A DNA stretch of 64,000 nt from JASHUC01 sp035523875 (GCA_035523875.1 DATKPY010000002.1:62001-126000); one strand, 5' to 3'. Counted from the stretch's first letter, positions 44,402 to 54,188 are shown. Translations and numbers: made by a program. Notes: generated by a model not told the origin, from the letters alone.

Positions 44402-45181
44402 ATGGATCGCACGGCACTCAAGCGGGAACTGTCACGAGGCGTGGCCCGGACGGGCAACGACGGCACATTCGAAGGCACGGACACGCTGTCGCTGCTCAGT
44501 CGAATCGTTCCGATCGATCCCGTGGCGCTGGAACGCGAACGAATTCTCCCGCCAGGTGCGAGCGGCCCGCACGGCGGTCCGTACAAAATGCTGCGCACCC
44601 AGGTGCTCCGCCGGCTCGACGAGCTCGGTGCGAATTCGCTCGCGGTCATGGGAGCCGCTGCGGGAACCGGCAAGACGCTCACTGCGATCAACCTCGCCAT
44701 CTCTATCGCGGCAGACCTCGACAGGACCGCGCTGCTGGTGGACCTCGACCTGCGCAAGCCCAGCATTCACCGCAAGCTCGGGCTCGAATGCGACATCGGC
44801 ATCGAGGATTGCCTGCGGCGCGGGCAGCCGATCAAGGACGCCATGCTGCGGATGTTGGGATATGAGCGCCTGGTGGTCTTGCCGGCGCGCGAGCGCTGCG
44901 AGGACTCCTCGGAGCTCCTCGCGAGCAATCGGACGCAGGAATGCATCCGCGAGATGCGCATGCGGTACAAGGAGAGGGTGATCGTGTTCGACCTGCCTCC
45001 AGTGCTTCAGGCGGACGACGCACTCGCGTTCTCGCGCCACGTGCAGGCAGCGTTGGTCGTGGTCGGGGAAGGCCGTACACAGCGTGCGGACGTCGTGAAG
45101 ACCATCGAGTTGCTGCGCAATCTTCCGATCGTCGGAACGGTCCTAAACGGGGCTCGGCAAGCGACACCGGCCTACTATTGA
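44402..45181 (+). CDS. BY-kinase/CpsD-like tyrosine autokinase ATPase
   Basis: 259 aa, cytosolic. Walker A GAAAGTGKT (84-92), Walker A' LLVDLDLRKP (111-120) and Walker B VIVFDLPP (193-200) define a bacterial tyrosine kinase of the CpsD/CapB group. The C-terminal tyrosine cluster that is normally autophosphorylated is reduced to a terminal Tyr-Tyr (258-259). Proteobacterial enzymes are usually fused to Wzz; here the two are separate genes 19 nt apart. It probably controls the Wzz protein upstream. Confidence 0.9.
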   Translation: MDRTALKRELSRGVARTGNDGTFEGTDTLSLLSRIVPIDPVALERERILPPGASGPHGGPYKMLRTQVLRRLDELGANSLAVMGAAAGTGKTLTAINLAISIAADLDRTALLVDLDLRKPSIHRKLGLECDIGIEDCLRRGQPIKDAMLRMLGYERLVVLPARERCEDSSELLASNRTQECIREMRMRYKERVIVFDLPPVLQADDALAFSRHVQAALVVVGEGRTQRADVVKTIELLRNLPIVGTVLNGARQATPAYY

Positions 45182-45240
45182 GGCCCGAGCATCCGCGAGC
45201 TTCAGCAAGCATCCCGATCGCGCCGATTCTCGAACCCGAG

Positions 45241-46317
45241 ATGAGAATATTGCTCGCCGCCCCGACCTTCGGCGTGCATGGGGGCATCGAGGCCTTCGTG
45301 ATGGCGCTCGCCGATTGGCTGGGACGCAACACGCGCCACGAGGTCAGGGTCTGCTTCAAGCTCGTGGCCCGGAGGGCCGCCTCGGAGGCCCTGCGCACGC
45401 GCTGCGAGCGCTTGCAGCTCGACTATCATTTCGTCCGATCCGCCAGCGTCGAGTTGCTCGCGAATCTGCGGTGGGCCCACGTCGTTCACGCCAACAACTG
45501 CTCGCCCGACATCGTGCTGCCCGCCAAGGCGCTCGGAAGACCGGTCATTCTGACGATCCACAACTGGTTCCGAGGTCGTTCCGGGTTGCGGAATCGACTC
45601 TGGTACGTATGCAGCCGAATCGCCGATCGTCGAGTTTACAACTCGAACTTCGTGTGGAGCACCTGGGAGCCGGTGCGAGCACTCCGCGGGAGTGAGCGCA
45701 TGCCCACCGTATCTCATCTTCCGACTGCGACCGTGCCGTTCGAGCTGCGCAGGGGATTTTGCTTCGTGGCGCGATTGATCGCAAACAAGGGACTGGAGAA
45801 CCTGGTCGCGGCCTATGAACGGGCACATGTCGACAAGGACCTCTGGCCCCTCTATATCGTCGGAGACGGACCGCTCAGACCGTGGCTCGAGAGCTATGTG
45901 CGCGAGCGAGTCGTGAGGGGAGTGCACTGCCTGGGATACGTGCCGGAAGAGGAAAAGTTCCGCATCATTGCGGGCTGCAGATGGCTCGTGGCGCCGGCCA
46001 ATACGCGAGAAGACATGGGCCTCACGCCGATCGAGGCACGGAATGTCGCGGTTCCGGCAATCGTCACCCGCGACGGCGGCCTGCCCGAATCAGCCGGCAG
46101 CAGCGCGCTGCTGAGCGAGCCCGGGGACGAGCTCGAGCTCCAAGCGAACCTTGAACGTGCGGCACGCATGGCCGAGGAGGAGTATCGTGAGCGCGCCAAC
46201 AGCGCCAAACAGTCTCTCAACGGATACTTGCGTCCGCTGAGCGAGTACCTACAGATCTACGACATCCTTGATCGAAAGAGGCGCGGCCGAAGTCGCGAGC
46301 GTGGGCTTGCGCGCTGA
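45241..46317 (+). CDS. Glycosyltransferase, GT4-like (GT-B fold)
   Basis: A 358-aa cytosolic GT-B transferase. N-terminal LLAAPTFGVHGGIEAFVMAL has the glycine-rich acceptor-side loop, and the C-terminal half contains FVARLIANKGLENLV, YIVGDGPLR and TREDMGLTPIEARNVAVPAI, the region that usually holds the nucleotide-sugar E-x7-E motif. ATG 45241 starts the fold; the frame is open further upstream inside the kinase gene. It adds a sugar to the lipid-linked repeat unit; donor and linkage unknown. It is convergent with the Wzy-like gene. Confidence 0.9.
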   Translation: MRILLAAPTFGVHGGIEAFVMALADWLGRNTRHEVRVCFKLVARRAASEALRTRCERLQLDYHFVRSASVELLANLRWAHVVHANNCSPDIVLPAKALGRPVILTIHNWFRGRSGLRNRLWYVCSRIADRRVYNSNFVWSTWEPVRALRGSERMPTVSHLPTATVPFELRRGFCFVARLIANKGLENLVAAYERAHVDKDLWPLYIVGDGPLRPWLESYVRERVVRGVHCLGYVPEEEKFRIIAGCRWLVAPANTREDMGLTPIEARNVAVPAIVTRDGGLPESAGSSALLSEPGDELELQANLERAARMAEEEYRERANSAKQSLNGYLRPLSEYLQIYDILDRKRRGRSRERGLAR

Positions 46318-46363
46318 TCGATTGAACACGGTCGCCGCCAGCGTGCCGGTGGGAAGTGGGCCA

Positions 46364-47815
46364 TCATCGAAGCAGGTTGGGAAAGAGTGGCGGAACGGGC
46401 GAGGTCGCCGCCGACGCCGGTCCCGCAGCGGCTTGCTCGTTGGCGGTCGCCGCGGCCAGGCAGAGACCGGTGAAAAGCCACCCGTACCCGTTCACCGTCC
46501 CGTGCCCGGTGAGCTGCCCATAGAGCAGCTCGACACCCACGAACGCGAACCACAAGATGGGCAGAGGATCGGCCGCGGCGCGCGCGCCCGCCAGGCACAC
46601 TCGACCCAACCACGCGACGAGAACGATGCGGTAGAGGATGAACATGACGCCCACGATCGGGCCCAAGTCGACGATGTGGCGGGCCCAATCCGTCTCCGCC
46701 CAGCCGTGGAAACCGGGGATCGTCACGCCAAGTGTGAGACTGGCATTGCCCGCCAAACCGAGTCCATAACCCAGGACCGGCGTCGTTCCCATCAATTTGA
46801 AGAAGTCAACGAAGCCATACAGCGCTCGGCCAAAGATGCCGTACTTGATGACCGCCGATTCCGCCACCGCAGCACGGTTCCAGCGATCGACAAATGTGCT
46901 GTACCCTTGAGGGAAGACGATCGGGTAGAGCACGACCGCCAGCGCGGCCAACACGGCCGGCAGCACGATCGCCCGCGTAGAAAGACCCGAGCGCCGGATG
47001 ACCAAGCCGGACACGAACCCCGCAAGGACGATGATGCCACTGTGCACCATGGCACCTCGACTCTCCCCGACCGCGAGGCAGGTGAGTACGGCGCAGGTGG
47101 CGACGATGAGCTGCCAGGTTCTGACGTAGCGTCGTGCAGCCGGCAGAATCCAGAGCGAGAGAACCATGGCGAGGCTGCTGACTGTGAACTCGGTTTGCCC
47201 GACGTCGGAGGTGAAGAGACCCATCGGCCGGGTGTGCTCGGCGTCGACCGTCAGGCCGCGAAACTGCTCGGCCACGCTGGACGCGAATCCCACGTTGATG
47301 GGTGCGTAAGGCGCCGCACGAAACTGCAGGAACACCAGGATCGCGACCGGCACAGTGAGAGCGAGGGTGAGCTTGATCAGCCGCTCGATGTCGGGGCGCT
47401 GGAGCGTCCTCGCTAGAATGAACGGCAGGGGAATGTAGAGGAAATAGTTGCGCCAACCGTACGCCGCCAGGATGGGCCAGTCCTCGATCGTACCCGCGAC
47501 GCCGGCCGACTGAACGAGGATCAGCAGCAGGCCCACAGTGGCAAATGCGATGCCTGCAACGAGCAGCGGCTGGCGCAGCGGGAGGAACGAGTGCCTGAAG
47601 GCGAGTGCGTAGATCGCCACGGCGAGGGGGTCTCGCACGAAAAACAAGATGTCAGCGTGCGAGGGCAGCACCCACTTGCGCAGCGCACCCTCGAAGATCA
47701 GCAGCAGATAGAAGAGGGTCGCGAGCGCGACGATCCGTCTGCGCCCCTTTTCCCGGGCCGGTGAGGGGCCTTCCGCAGCGCTCCCGGCGGAGGCTGACAG
47801 GCGCATCTGGAGCAT
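46364..47815 (-). CDS. Wzy-like O-antigen/exopolysaccharide polymerase
   Basis: A 483-aa polytopic membrane protein with about 11-12 helices and a periplasmic loop (GTIEDWPILAAYGWRNYFLY and around ADTDWARHIVDLGP). The large loop after ALYGFVDFFKLMGTTPVLGY, with GYGLGLAGNAS, resembles the Wzy/WaaL ligase-polymerase superfamily. It would link repeat units in the periplasm. ATG 47815 is chosen; ATG 47806 is also possible, and upstream extension uses TTG. It is the only leftward gene between the first and second rightward glycosyltransferase genes. Confidence 0.82.
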   Translation of the reverse strand: MLQMRLSASAGSAAEGPSPAREKGRRRIVALATLFYLLLIFEGALRKWVLPSHADILFFVRDPLAVAIYALAFRHSFLPLRQPLLVAGIAFATVGLLLILVQSAGVAGTIEDWPILAAYGWRNYFLYIPLPFILARTLQRPDIERLIKLTLALTVPVAILVFLQFRAAPYAPINVGFASSVAEQFRGLTVDAEHTRPMGLFTSDVGQTEFTVSSLAMVLSLWILPAARRYVRTWQLIVATCAVLTCLAVGESRGAMVHSGIIVLAGFVSGLVIRRSGLSTRAIVLPAVLAALAVVLYPIVFPQGYSTFVDRWNRAAVAESAVIKYGIFGRALYGFVDFFKLMGTTPVLGYGLGLAGNASLTLGVTIPGFHGWAETDWARHIVDLGPIVGVMFILYRIVLVAWLGRVCLAGARAAADPLPILWFAFVGVELLYGQLTGHGTVNGYGWLFTGLCLAAATANEQAAAGPASAATSPVPPLFPNLLR

Positions 47816-47942
47816 GGCGAGTGACGAAATCGAGAATACTGCCGCCAACGCGGCGGCGGGTCAAGCGCACATCCGCGCCTGTCTTGGGACAGAAACATTC
47901 GTCGCCGATGCTGCGAGAGTCGAACCAAGAGCGCTCGAACAC

Positions 47943-49067
47943 GTGAAGATTCTGCTCATCGGAAACTATGCTCCTGACGACCAGGAAAGCATGCAGCGCT
48001 ATGCTGAGCTCCTCCAGAGCGGTCTCTTGCATGCGGGTCACGAAGTGGCCTTCGCGGCTCCGCGCAAGATGCTCAACATCGCAGGTCGGCCGCCGCGGGG
48101 GGCTTGGAAGTGGATCGGGTACGCGGACAAGTACCTGATGAGCCCCCCGATGCTGTCTCATGCCGCACGCGGCGTGGATGTCGTTCACATCTGCGACCAT
48201 TCTAATTCGATCTATGTGCCCACTCGAGGGGCGGTGCCTTACGTCGTGACCTGTCACGATCTCCTCGCCGTCCGCGGTGCCCTCGGTGACGACACGGATT
48301 GCCCGGCAAGCACTGTGGGGCGTCAGCTGCAGAAGCAAATCCTGCGCGGTCTGGGGCGGGCGCACGCACTCGCGTGCGTTTCGACCGCCACGCTGCAGGA
48401 CGCGCGACGGCTGCTGAACGGCTATGCGGGTCAGATCGTTCTTGCGCCGAACGCGTTGAATTATCCCTACGGCAGCATCGACCGCGAGTCGGCGTCGCGG
48501 CGCGTGTCCCAAATTCCGGGCCTTGGCGGAGATTGCGCCTACGTTCTGCACGTCGGCTCGAACCTGCGCCGCAAGAATCGCGTCGCTGCCGTCAGGGCTG
48601 TCGCGAGCGTCGCGGATTGCTGGGATGGCAGAATCGTGTTTGCGGGTCAGCCCCTCGACCTCGAGCTGCGAGGCCTGGCGAGGGAACTCGGAATCGCTCA
48701 CCGTATCGTCGATGTCGTCAAGCCGTCCAATGAGCTTCTCGATGCCCTGTACCGATGCGCGCTAGCACTGCTCTTTCCATCGCGCTTCGAGGGTTTTGGC
48801 TGGCCGATCGTCGAAGCTCAAGCCTGCGACTGTCCGGTGATCTGCAGCGACCGCGACCCGTTAGCGGAGGTGTCCGGCGGAGCCGCCATCCTCTGCGGAG
48901 CAGACGATTACATCGCGCAGGGACGCGCGATCGTGCGCCTGGCGACAAACCCGGCCGCGCGGCGCGCACTCATTGTCGCCGGAGAGCAAAACTCCCGACG
49001 CTACAGCCAGAGCACCATGATTGAAATGCTGCTCGCGCTGTATCGCAAAGTCGGCGCTGCCACATGA
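47943..49067 (+). CDS. Glycosyltransferase, GT4 family
   Basis: 374 aa, GT-B fold. Starts VKILLIGNYAPDDQESMQRY, acceptor domain to about 190, donor domain with YVLHVGSNLRRKNRVAAV and ALLFPSRFEGFGWPIVEAQA, an E-x7-E-type site, then CDCPVICSDRDPLAEVSGGA. GTG 47943 begins the fold; the frame is open back to 47814, where an ATG overlaps the Wzy start region on the other strand. It ends in an ATGA overlap with the acyltransferase gene, so both are translated together. Confidence 0.92.
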   Translation: MKILLIGNYAPDDQESMQRYAELLQSGLLHAGHEVAFAAPRKMLNIAGRPPRGAWKWIGYADKYLMSPPMLSHAARGVDVVHICDHSNSIYVPTRGAVPYVVTCHDLLAVRGALGDDTDCPASTVGRQLQKQILRGLGRAHALACVSTATLQDARRLLNGYAGQIVLAPNALNYPYGSIDRESASRRVSQIPGLGGDCAYVLHVGSNLRRKNRVAAVRAVASVADCWDGRIVFAGQPLDLELRGLARELGIAHRIVDVVKPSNELLDALYRCALALLFPSRFEGFGWPIVEAQACDCPVICSDRDPLAEVSGGAAILCGADDYIAQGRAIVRLATNPAARRALIVAGEQNSRRYSQSTMIEMLLALYRKVGAAT

Positions 49068-49729
49068 GCGCGCTCTTTCGGTTGTGTATCGTCATCGCAC
49101 CGTGGCCCGTGAAGCGCTGGCTGCTTCAGCGCTTGTACGGCTACGAGCTCGACCGCTCGAGCTACATCGGTTTCGCGTGGGTTTTCCCTCGCCGGCTCAT
49201 GATGGCGCGCAATGCGCAAATCGGCCACCTGACCGTTTGCAAAGGGCTCGAGCTATTGCGGCTCGGAGAATGCGCGAGCATCGGGCGGTTGAATTGGGTA
49301 AGTGCCTATCCGCTCCGTCGGCCGCCGCACTTCATCCATCTCGAGGGGCGCAAGCCTGAGCTCATCGTCGGTGAGCACGCCGCCATCACACACCGACACA
49401 TCATCGATTGCACCGAGCAGGTGATCATCGGCCGGTTCGCCACCCTCGCCGGGTTTCGCACGCAGATACTGACCCACAGCATCGACCTGCGAGCGTGCCG
49501 GCAGGATGCGGCGCCGGTGAACATCGGCTGCTACGCGTTCATCGGCACGGCGTGCACGATCCTCGGCGGCACGGTCGTGCCCGATTGTTGTGTCGTGGGT
49601 GCGAACGCGCTTCTGAACGATCGCTACGAAGGATCGCACCAGCTCCTGGCGGGAGTGCCGGCCAAGCCGGTCGCGAAACTCGATCCGACGATGAAGTACT
49701 TCACGCGTACCGAAGGGTTCGTGACATGA
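49064..49729 (+). CDS. Left-handed beta-helix (LbH) acyltransferase
   Basis: A 221-aa hexapeptide-repeat transferase. The second half has degenerate hexapeptide turns (IGRFATLAG, VNIGCYAFIGTACTILGGTV, VPDCCVVGANALL) and the C-terminal LLAGVPAKPVAKL that closes the family. Such enzymes O-acetylate a sugar in polysaccharide assembly. Its ATG overlaps the stop of the glycosyltransferase gene. The catalytic His lies probably in LTHSIDL. It differs from the WcaF-type acyltransferase at 59879. Confidence 0.9.
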   Translation: MSALFRLCIVIAPWPVKRWLLQRLYGYELDRSSYIGFAWVFPRRLMMARNAQIGHLTVCKGLELLRLGECASIGRLNWVSAYPLRRPPHFIHLEGRKPELIVGEHAAITHRHIIDCTEQVIIGRFATLAGFRTQILTHSIDLRACRQDAAPVNIGCYAFIGTACTILGGTVVPDCCVVGANALLNDRYEGSHQLLAGVPAKPVAKLDPTMKYFTRTEGFVT

Positions 49730-49748
49730 ATCTTCTGCAAACGCTTCC

Positions 49749-52058
49749 ATGAGTCGTGCACGGGTCGTCGTGGCGGGAGCGGCGTGGTTCGCGGCATTCA
49801 GCGCCGTAGCCGGAACGGCGTCATTCACGCTACCGGAGGCGGCGACTACCAGTGCCGCGGTGTTCGACGGCGGCGGACGATTGGTGAGAACCCTGTGGAG
49901 CGGAGAGAAGCACCTGGTCGGCTCAGTCACCGTGACGTGGGACGGCCGGGACGATAACGGCGCTCGAGTCGCGCCGGGATCGAAGTACAGCGCTCGGCTC
50001 CTGGTGAGCAACGTTCGCTATATCTGGGAGGGGGTGATCGCCAACACATCCGCGGAGATGTCCGGCCCCCACGTTTATCGGGCCCTCGGGCCGATCAACG
50101 ACATGGCGATCGATGCCCGGGGCGACGCCTTTTACGTCGTGGGCTATGACGAACAACAGAATGCAATCCACCGCTTCAACACGTCGGACCCGCAGCGTCC
50201 CACGTCGCTCGCACACGATGATTACCGTCGGGTGTTTCGCTTCGCGGCGACGGACGGAACGCTCGCCTATTTCGCTAACGTGGGCCTTGCGGCGCCCAAG
50301 GGATCGCCGATGCGGGATCCGTCCACGTTCGTGATCGCGCTACGGGTCAACGACGGCGCAGAGTTCAGCTTCACGCACGGCCGCAGTGTCACATCGGGTC
50401 TGCATTGGGGAAATCGCTGGGACAGCGTGATCGATTTGGATGACGATGACCTCGACAGCGGAGGCGTCTTCCGTAGCGCACCGAGCGGATTGGCCGTGCA
50501 ACGGCGGGGGAGGGATCTCTTCGTCGCCCACGCCCTCCGCAACGAGATCCGGGTGCTGGACAAGCGCACCGGAGAGTTGCTCGGTCGGATTGCCGCGGAG
50601 CGCCCGACGAGCCTGGGCGTTGCATCGGATGACACACTGTGGGCACTTTGCAGAACGGGCGGTCGAGCGGCACTCGTGCATTTTCACGCTCGCGGCGAGC
50701 AGTGGGTCACCGACGCGCGAGTCACTGCGGGTCTCGACGACCCGGTTGCGCTCGGTGTCTCGCCCGTCGACGGGACGGTGGTCGTCGCGGATGCCGGGTC
50801 GGAGCAGCTGCGCGCATTCAGCGCACTTGGACGGCCAGTCTGGATCTTTGGCCGCGAGGGTGGGTATCGGTCGGGTGGACCGGAGGTCACGGAGGATAAG
50901 CTCTCCCTATCAGCCGGGCCGACGTACGTGGCCTTTCAGAGCGACGGGTCGTTTTGGGTGGGCGATCCGGGTGACGCGCGCGATCTGCATTTCTCGGCCG
51001 AGCGCAAATATCTCGATCAGATCATGTACATGCCAGTCTCGTATCATGCTGCCGTCGATCCGGCCAATCCGAGACGTGTATTCGACCGCTTTCTTGAATT
51101 CTCCGTCGATTATTCCCGAGCCCTGGGGAAGTCGTGGCGCCTGGTGCGAAACTGGGCGGCCGGGCTGCCCGAATATTATTTTTGGTACCTCGATGGACTG
51201 CGCACCGTCGTCACGCTCCGCAACGGCCGGACGTATGGCGTACTCGGACGCGAAGGCGGCAAGATCGCCGACGTTCTCGAGCTGAGCTCGAGCGGCCTGC
51301 GCCCGACCGGGACACATCTCGAGGTCGGTGAGCAGCTCTATCCGGACGGATCGATTCGATCGTTCGTCCAGCGCGGCCGCACGTTCGAGGTGTACGTGCG
51401 CCGCTTGGCGGGATTCGACGGGTCCGCGAATCCCAGATGGGAGGCACCCGCGCCGCTTGCGGGAGTCGCCTACGTGTTGCCGGCCGATCCTTACTATCAT
51501 GACGTGCCGCTGGTCGGAGGGGTGAACGAGGCGCGCTTCCCGCAGACGAGTTCCGGCGTCGTCGTCTTCTTCAATCCCGGCGCGTCGAACGGATTCCATC
51601 TGGGCGGTGTACGCGCCGGTGAGCAGCGTTGGCTTTGGCGCGCGAGCCCCACGCGCAAGTGGTCAGTGAATCGGGCCGGCGAGATCGTATCGCCGGACGG
51701 TAGCTTCGACATCGATCGTGGCGTGCAGTATCCGGGTAACACGGTCGTGACCGCCGGGCGGCAGATCATCTATGGCTATCATGGCGAAGGATGGAACGGG
51801 GGTGAGGCCGATCAGTGGATGCATTTCCTCGATGATGGCCAGTTCATCGGGCAGTTCGGCGAGCCAGTCTACGCGAGCAGGAACAGAGTCTCCGCCGCAC
51901 CGGGCGAGGCAGGCAATGCTTTCAGCCCACAACTCGTCCGGGTTGATGGTCAGTACTATCTTTGGCACAACGATGAGAGCGTTCATGGCGGTGTGCACCG
52001 CTGGCACCTCGAGGGTGTCGATGGCATAAGAGTCCTCGAGCACCGTATCGATCCGTGA
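49749..52058 (+). CDS. Large secreted beta-propeller protein with FlgD/Ig-like N-terminal domain, unknown function
   Basis: 769 aa: signal peptide (about 5-22), then a FlgD-like Ig segment (AAVFDGGGRLVRTLWSGEKH, VTWDGRDDNGARVAPGSKYS), then a long NHL/WD-type beta-propeller region (DMAIDARGDAFYVVGYDEQQ, SGLAVQRRGRDLFVAHALRN, VALGVSPVDGTVVVADAGSE, GPTYVAFQSDGSFWVGDPGD). The C-terminal 250 residues are beta-rich with many Trp and Tyr. No catalytic motif recognised. It sits inside the polysaccharide locus between an acyltransferase and a glycosyltransferase, so it may bind or modify the exported polymer. Confidence 0.82.
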   Translation: MSRARVVVAGAAWFAAFSAVAGTASFTLPEAATTSAAVFDGGGRLVRTLWSGEKHLVGSVTVTWDGRDDNGARVAPGSKYSARLLVSNVRYIWEGVIANTSAEMSGPHVYRALGPINDMAIDARGDAFYVVGYDEQQNAIHRFNTSDPQRPTSLAHDDYRRVFRFAATDGTLAYFANVGLAAPKGSPMRDPSTFVIALRVNDGAEFSFTHGRSVTSGLHWGNRWDSVIDLDDDDLDSGGVFRSAPSGLAVQRRGRDLFVAHALRNEIRVLDKRTGELLGRIAAERPTSLGVASDDTLWALCRTGGRAALVHFHARGEQWVTDARVTAGLDDPVALGVSPVDGTVVVADAGSEQLRAFSALGRPVWIFGREGGYRSGGPEVTEDKLSLSAGPTYVAFQSDGSFWVGDPGDARDLHFSAERKYLDQIMYMPVSYHAAVDPANPRRVFDRFLEFSVDYSRALGKSWRLVRNWAAGLPEYYFWYLDGLRTVVTLRNGRTYGVLGREGGKIADVLELSSSGLRPTGTHLEVGEQLYPDGSIRSFVQRGRTFEVYVRRLAGFDGSANPRWEAPAPLAGVAYVLPADPYYHDVPLVGGVNEARFPQTSSGVVVFFNPGASNGFHLGGVRAGEQRWLWRASPTRKWSVNRAGEIVSPDGSFDIDRGVQYPGNTVVTAGRQIIYGYHGEGWNGGEADQWMHFLDDGQFIGQFGEPVYASRNRVSAAPGEAGNAFSPQLVRVDGQYYLWHNDESVHGGVHRWHLEGVDGIRVLEHRIDP

Positions 52059-53447
52059 GTGACTGCCGAGCCCTTCATGCCTGATCGGCCTCTGCCATCC
52101 GTCGTCGTCGCCAATCTGAGCGCACCGGAAATCAATCGCCTCGGCGTCGAGCTGGAGCGGCGAGGTGTCCTGCGTCGCTATGTGCGCCCGTACGCGAACA
52201 AGGGGCGCCGGTGGGAGCGGGCGATCGAGCGCGTGCCGGGCGTCGGTCGAATCTACGCGCGCACGCTCGGGCGCCGATCTCCGCCTCGCGGACTACCGCT
52301 CCACAAGGTCATCGAGGCGGGGATCGCGCAGGACTTTCTAGCGGCGGCGTTCGGGCGTTTGCCGCTCTTCCCGCAGTCGCGCGGACGATCGATTGCTGAA
52401 TCGCTCACCTTCGCGGCGGAGCGAGCGGTTGCGTGCGCGGCTGGCCGACTGGCCACGGCGGCAGATATCGTGGTCGCTAGCTATGGCACGGGTCGCTGTG
52501 CGTTCGAGGAGATGCAGCGCAGCGGGGGCCGTACCGTGCTCAGCTACCCAATCGCTCACAACCGGTATCAGGCGAGAATGTATGCGGAGGAGGCCGCACT
52601 CGCGCCGGAGTTCGCGGCAGCGCTTCCCCGCACGAACCGGCTGCCGAGCGAGTATCTGGAACGGCTCGAGGTGGAGTGCGCGCTCGCCGACTGCATTCTC
52701 GTGGGTTCGGGATTCGTGCGCGATTCGTTCGTCGCGATCGGTTGCCACGCCGAGAAAATCGCCATCGTGCCTTACGGTGTGGATACGGCACGTTTCGTTC
52801 CTCCCAGCACGCCACGAAATGATCGGACGTTCAGAGTGCTCTTCGTCGGCCAGATCGGTCAACGCAAGGGAATGAGCTATCTGCTGCAAGGATACGAGCA
52901 GTTCCGCCGCCCGGACTGCGAGCTGCACATCGTCGGCAGCTATCTCCGCGGCCACGAGGTCTACCGGCGATTCACGTCCCTATACCGGCACACGCCCCAT
53001 TTGCCGCAGAGCGAGCTTCCGGCGCTCTTCCATGAGGCCGACGTCTTCGTGCTTCCGAGCCTGATCGAGGGGATGCCGCTCGTCATCCTGGAGGCGATGG
53101 CTTGCGGGGTACCCGTGATCACGACGACGCACGGCCCCGGTGATGTCGTGCGCGATGGCATCGACGGTTTTTTCGTTCCGATCCGTGACTCCGAGGCCAT
53201 CGCGGCGCGGCTGGAACAGCTGTACCGCGACCGGCAACTTCGTGATCAAATGGGTGCCAATGCCCGTGAGCGCGCGCTGCAGTTCACGTGGGACCGCTAC
53301 GCGCGCGCGGCGGCTGACGTGGTTCTGAAGCACAAACGCGAGGTCGCCGAGCCGGTCACGGAGTCGCGCGCGAATCTGTCTGTAACATTCGACACGGTAG
53401 AATCCGGTCGGAACTTTTGCCCGAGGATTCCGGGCCCGAAACCATGA
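52059..53447 (+). CDS. Glycosyltransferase, GT4 family
   Basis: 462 aa, GT-B fold. Donor-domain motifs are LFVGQIGQRKGMSYLLQGYE, HIVGSYLRGHEVY, EADVFVLPSLIEGMPLVILE (E-x7-E) and MACGVPVITTTHGPGDVVRD. The start is GTG 52059, directly after the preceding stop codon; ATG 52077 is in frame and may be the true start. The C-terminal 40 residues after VVLKHKREV look disordered. The stop overlaps the methyltransferase start as ATGA. Confidence 0.9.
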   Translation: MTAEPFMPDRPLPSVVVANLSAPEINRLGVELERRGVLRRYVRPYANKGRRWERAIERVPGVGRIYARTLGRRSPPRGLPLHKVIEAGIAQDFLAAAFGRLPLFPQSRGRSIAESLTFAAERAVACAAGRLATAADIVVASYGTGRCAFEEMQRSGGRTVLSYPIAHNRYQARMYAEEAALAPEFAAALPRTNRLPSEYLERLEVECALADCILVGSGFVRDSFVAIGCHAEKIAIVPYGVDTARFVPPSTPRNDRTFRVLFVGQIGQRKGMSYLLQGYEQFRRPDCELHIVGSYLRGHEVYRRFTSLYRHTPHLPQSELPALFHEADVFVLPSLIEGMPLVILEAMACGVPVITTTHGPGDVVRDGIDGFFVPIRDSEAIAARLEQLYRDRQLRDQMGANARERALQFTWDRYARAAADVVLKHKREVAEPVTESRANLSVTFDTVESGRNFCPRIPGPKP

Positions 53448-54184
53448 AGCTTAAGCAGGTTCTAAAGCCGCTGGTCCCAAGGGCCGTGGTCGAGCTTCAC
53501 CGGCGTCACGCCGCGGCGCGGCTCGATGCGCGATTCGCGCGGATGGCACCGTCCGAGGTATTCACGGATGTCTACAGCAAGCGGTTGTGGGGCGGCGGAC
53601 GTGACGAGCGTGGCTACTGCTCAGGGGAGGGCAGCCGCAATGAAGCGATGGTCGGTCCTTATGTCGCCGCCGTCCGGAAATTCCTTAGGGAATTTCCGAC
53701 CAAGCCGGATGTGGTCGATCTCGGGTGCGGGGATTTCCATGTTGGAAAGCAGCTACGGGAAGACTGCGACTCTTACACGGCCTGTGACGTGGTGGCCGAC
53801 CTGGTCGCGCGCAACGAACGGATGTTCGGGTCGCTCGGTGTCGACTTCCGTACGGTAGATCTGGTCTCGGACGAGCTCCCTGGCGGCGAAGTGGCGATTT
53901 TGCGTCAGGTCCTGCAGCACCTCGGCAACGCGCAGATCGCACTCATCGTGCCGAAGCTCTACAAGTACCGCTGGCTCATCCTCACAGAGCACTTGCCCGA
54001 GGCCCTGTCGTTCCACCCCAACCGGGACAAGCCAACAGGGCCGGGTGTACGCGTTCGGCACGGCTCCGGCGTCGTGCTGACGGCGCCTCCGTTCAATCTG
54101 AGGACGCACGCGCGGACCACTCTTTGCTCCGTACCCGGTGCGCCCGGCGTCATTCTCACCGTGGCGTACCGGCTTCAACTGTGA
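53444..54184 (+). CDS. Class I SAM-dependent methyltransferase
   Basis: 246 aa. The SAM motif is VVDLGCGDFHVGKQL; acidic motif II is in YTACDVVADLV, and AILRQVLQHLGNAQIALIVPKL resembles post-motif II. It would methylate a sugar or the acceptor in the polysaccharide. The ATG overlaps the upstream stop. No signal or membrane segment, so it is cytosolic. It is followed by 140 nt containing a decayed SGNH gene fragment on the other strand. Confidence 0.88.
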   Translation: MKLKQVLKPLVPRAVVELHRRHAAARLDARFARMAPSEVFTDVYSKRLWGGGRDERGYCSGEGSRNEAMVGPYVAAVRKFLREFPTKPDVVDLGCGDFHVGKQLREDCDSYTACDVVADLVARNERMFGSLGVDFRTVDLVSDELPGGEVAILRQVLQHLGNAQIALIVPKLYKYRWLILTEHLPEALSFHPNRDKPTGPGVRVRHGSGVVLTAPPFNLRTHARTTLCSVPGAPGVILTVAYRLQL

Positions 54185-54188
54185 GGGT

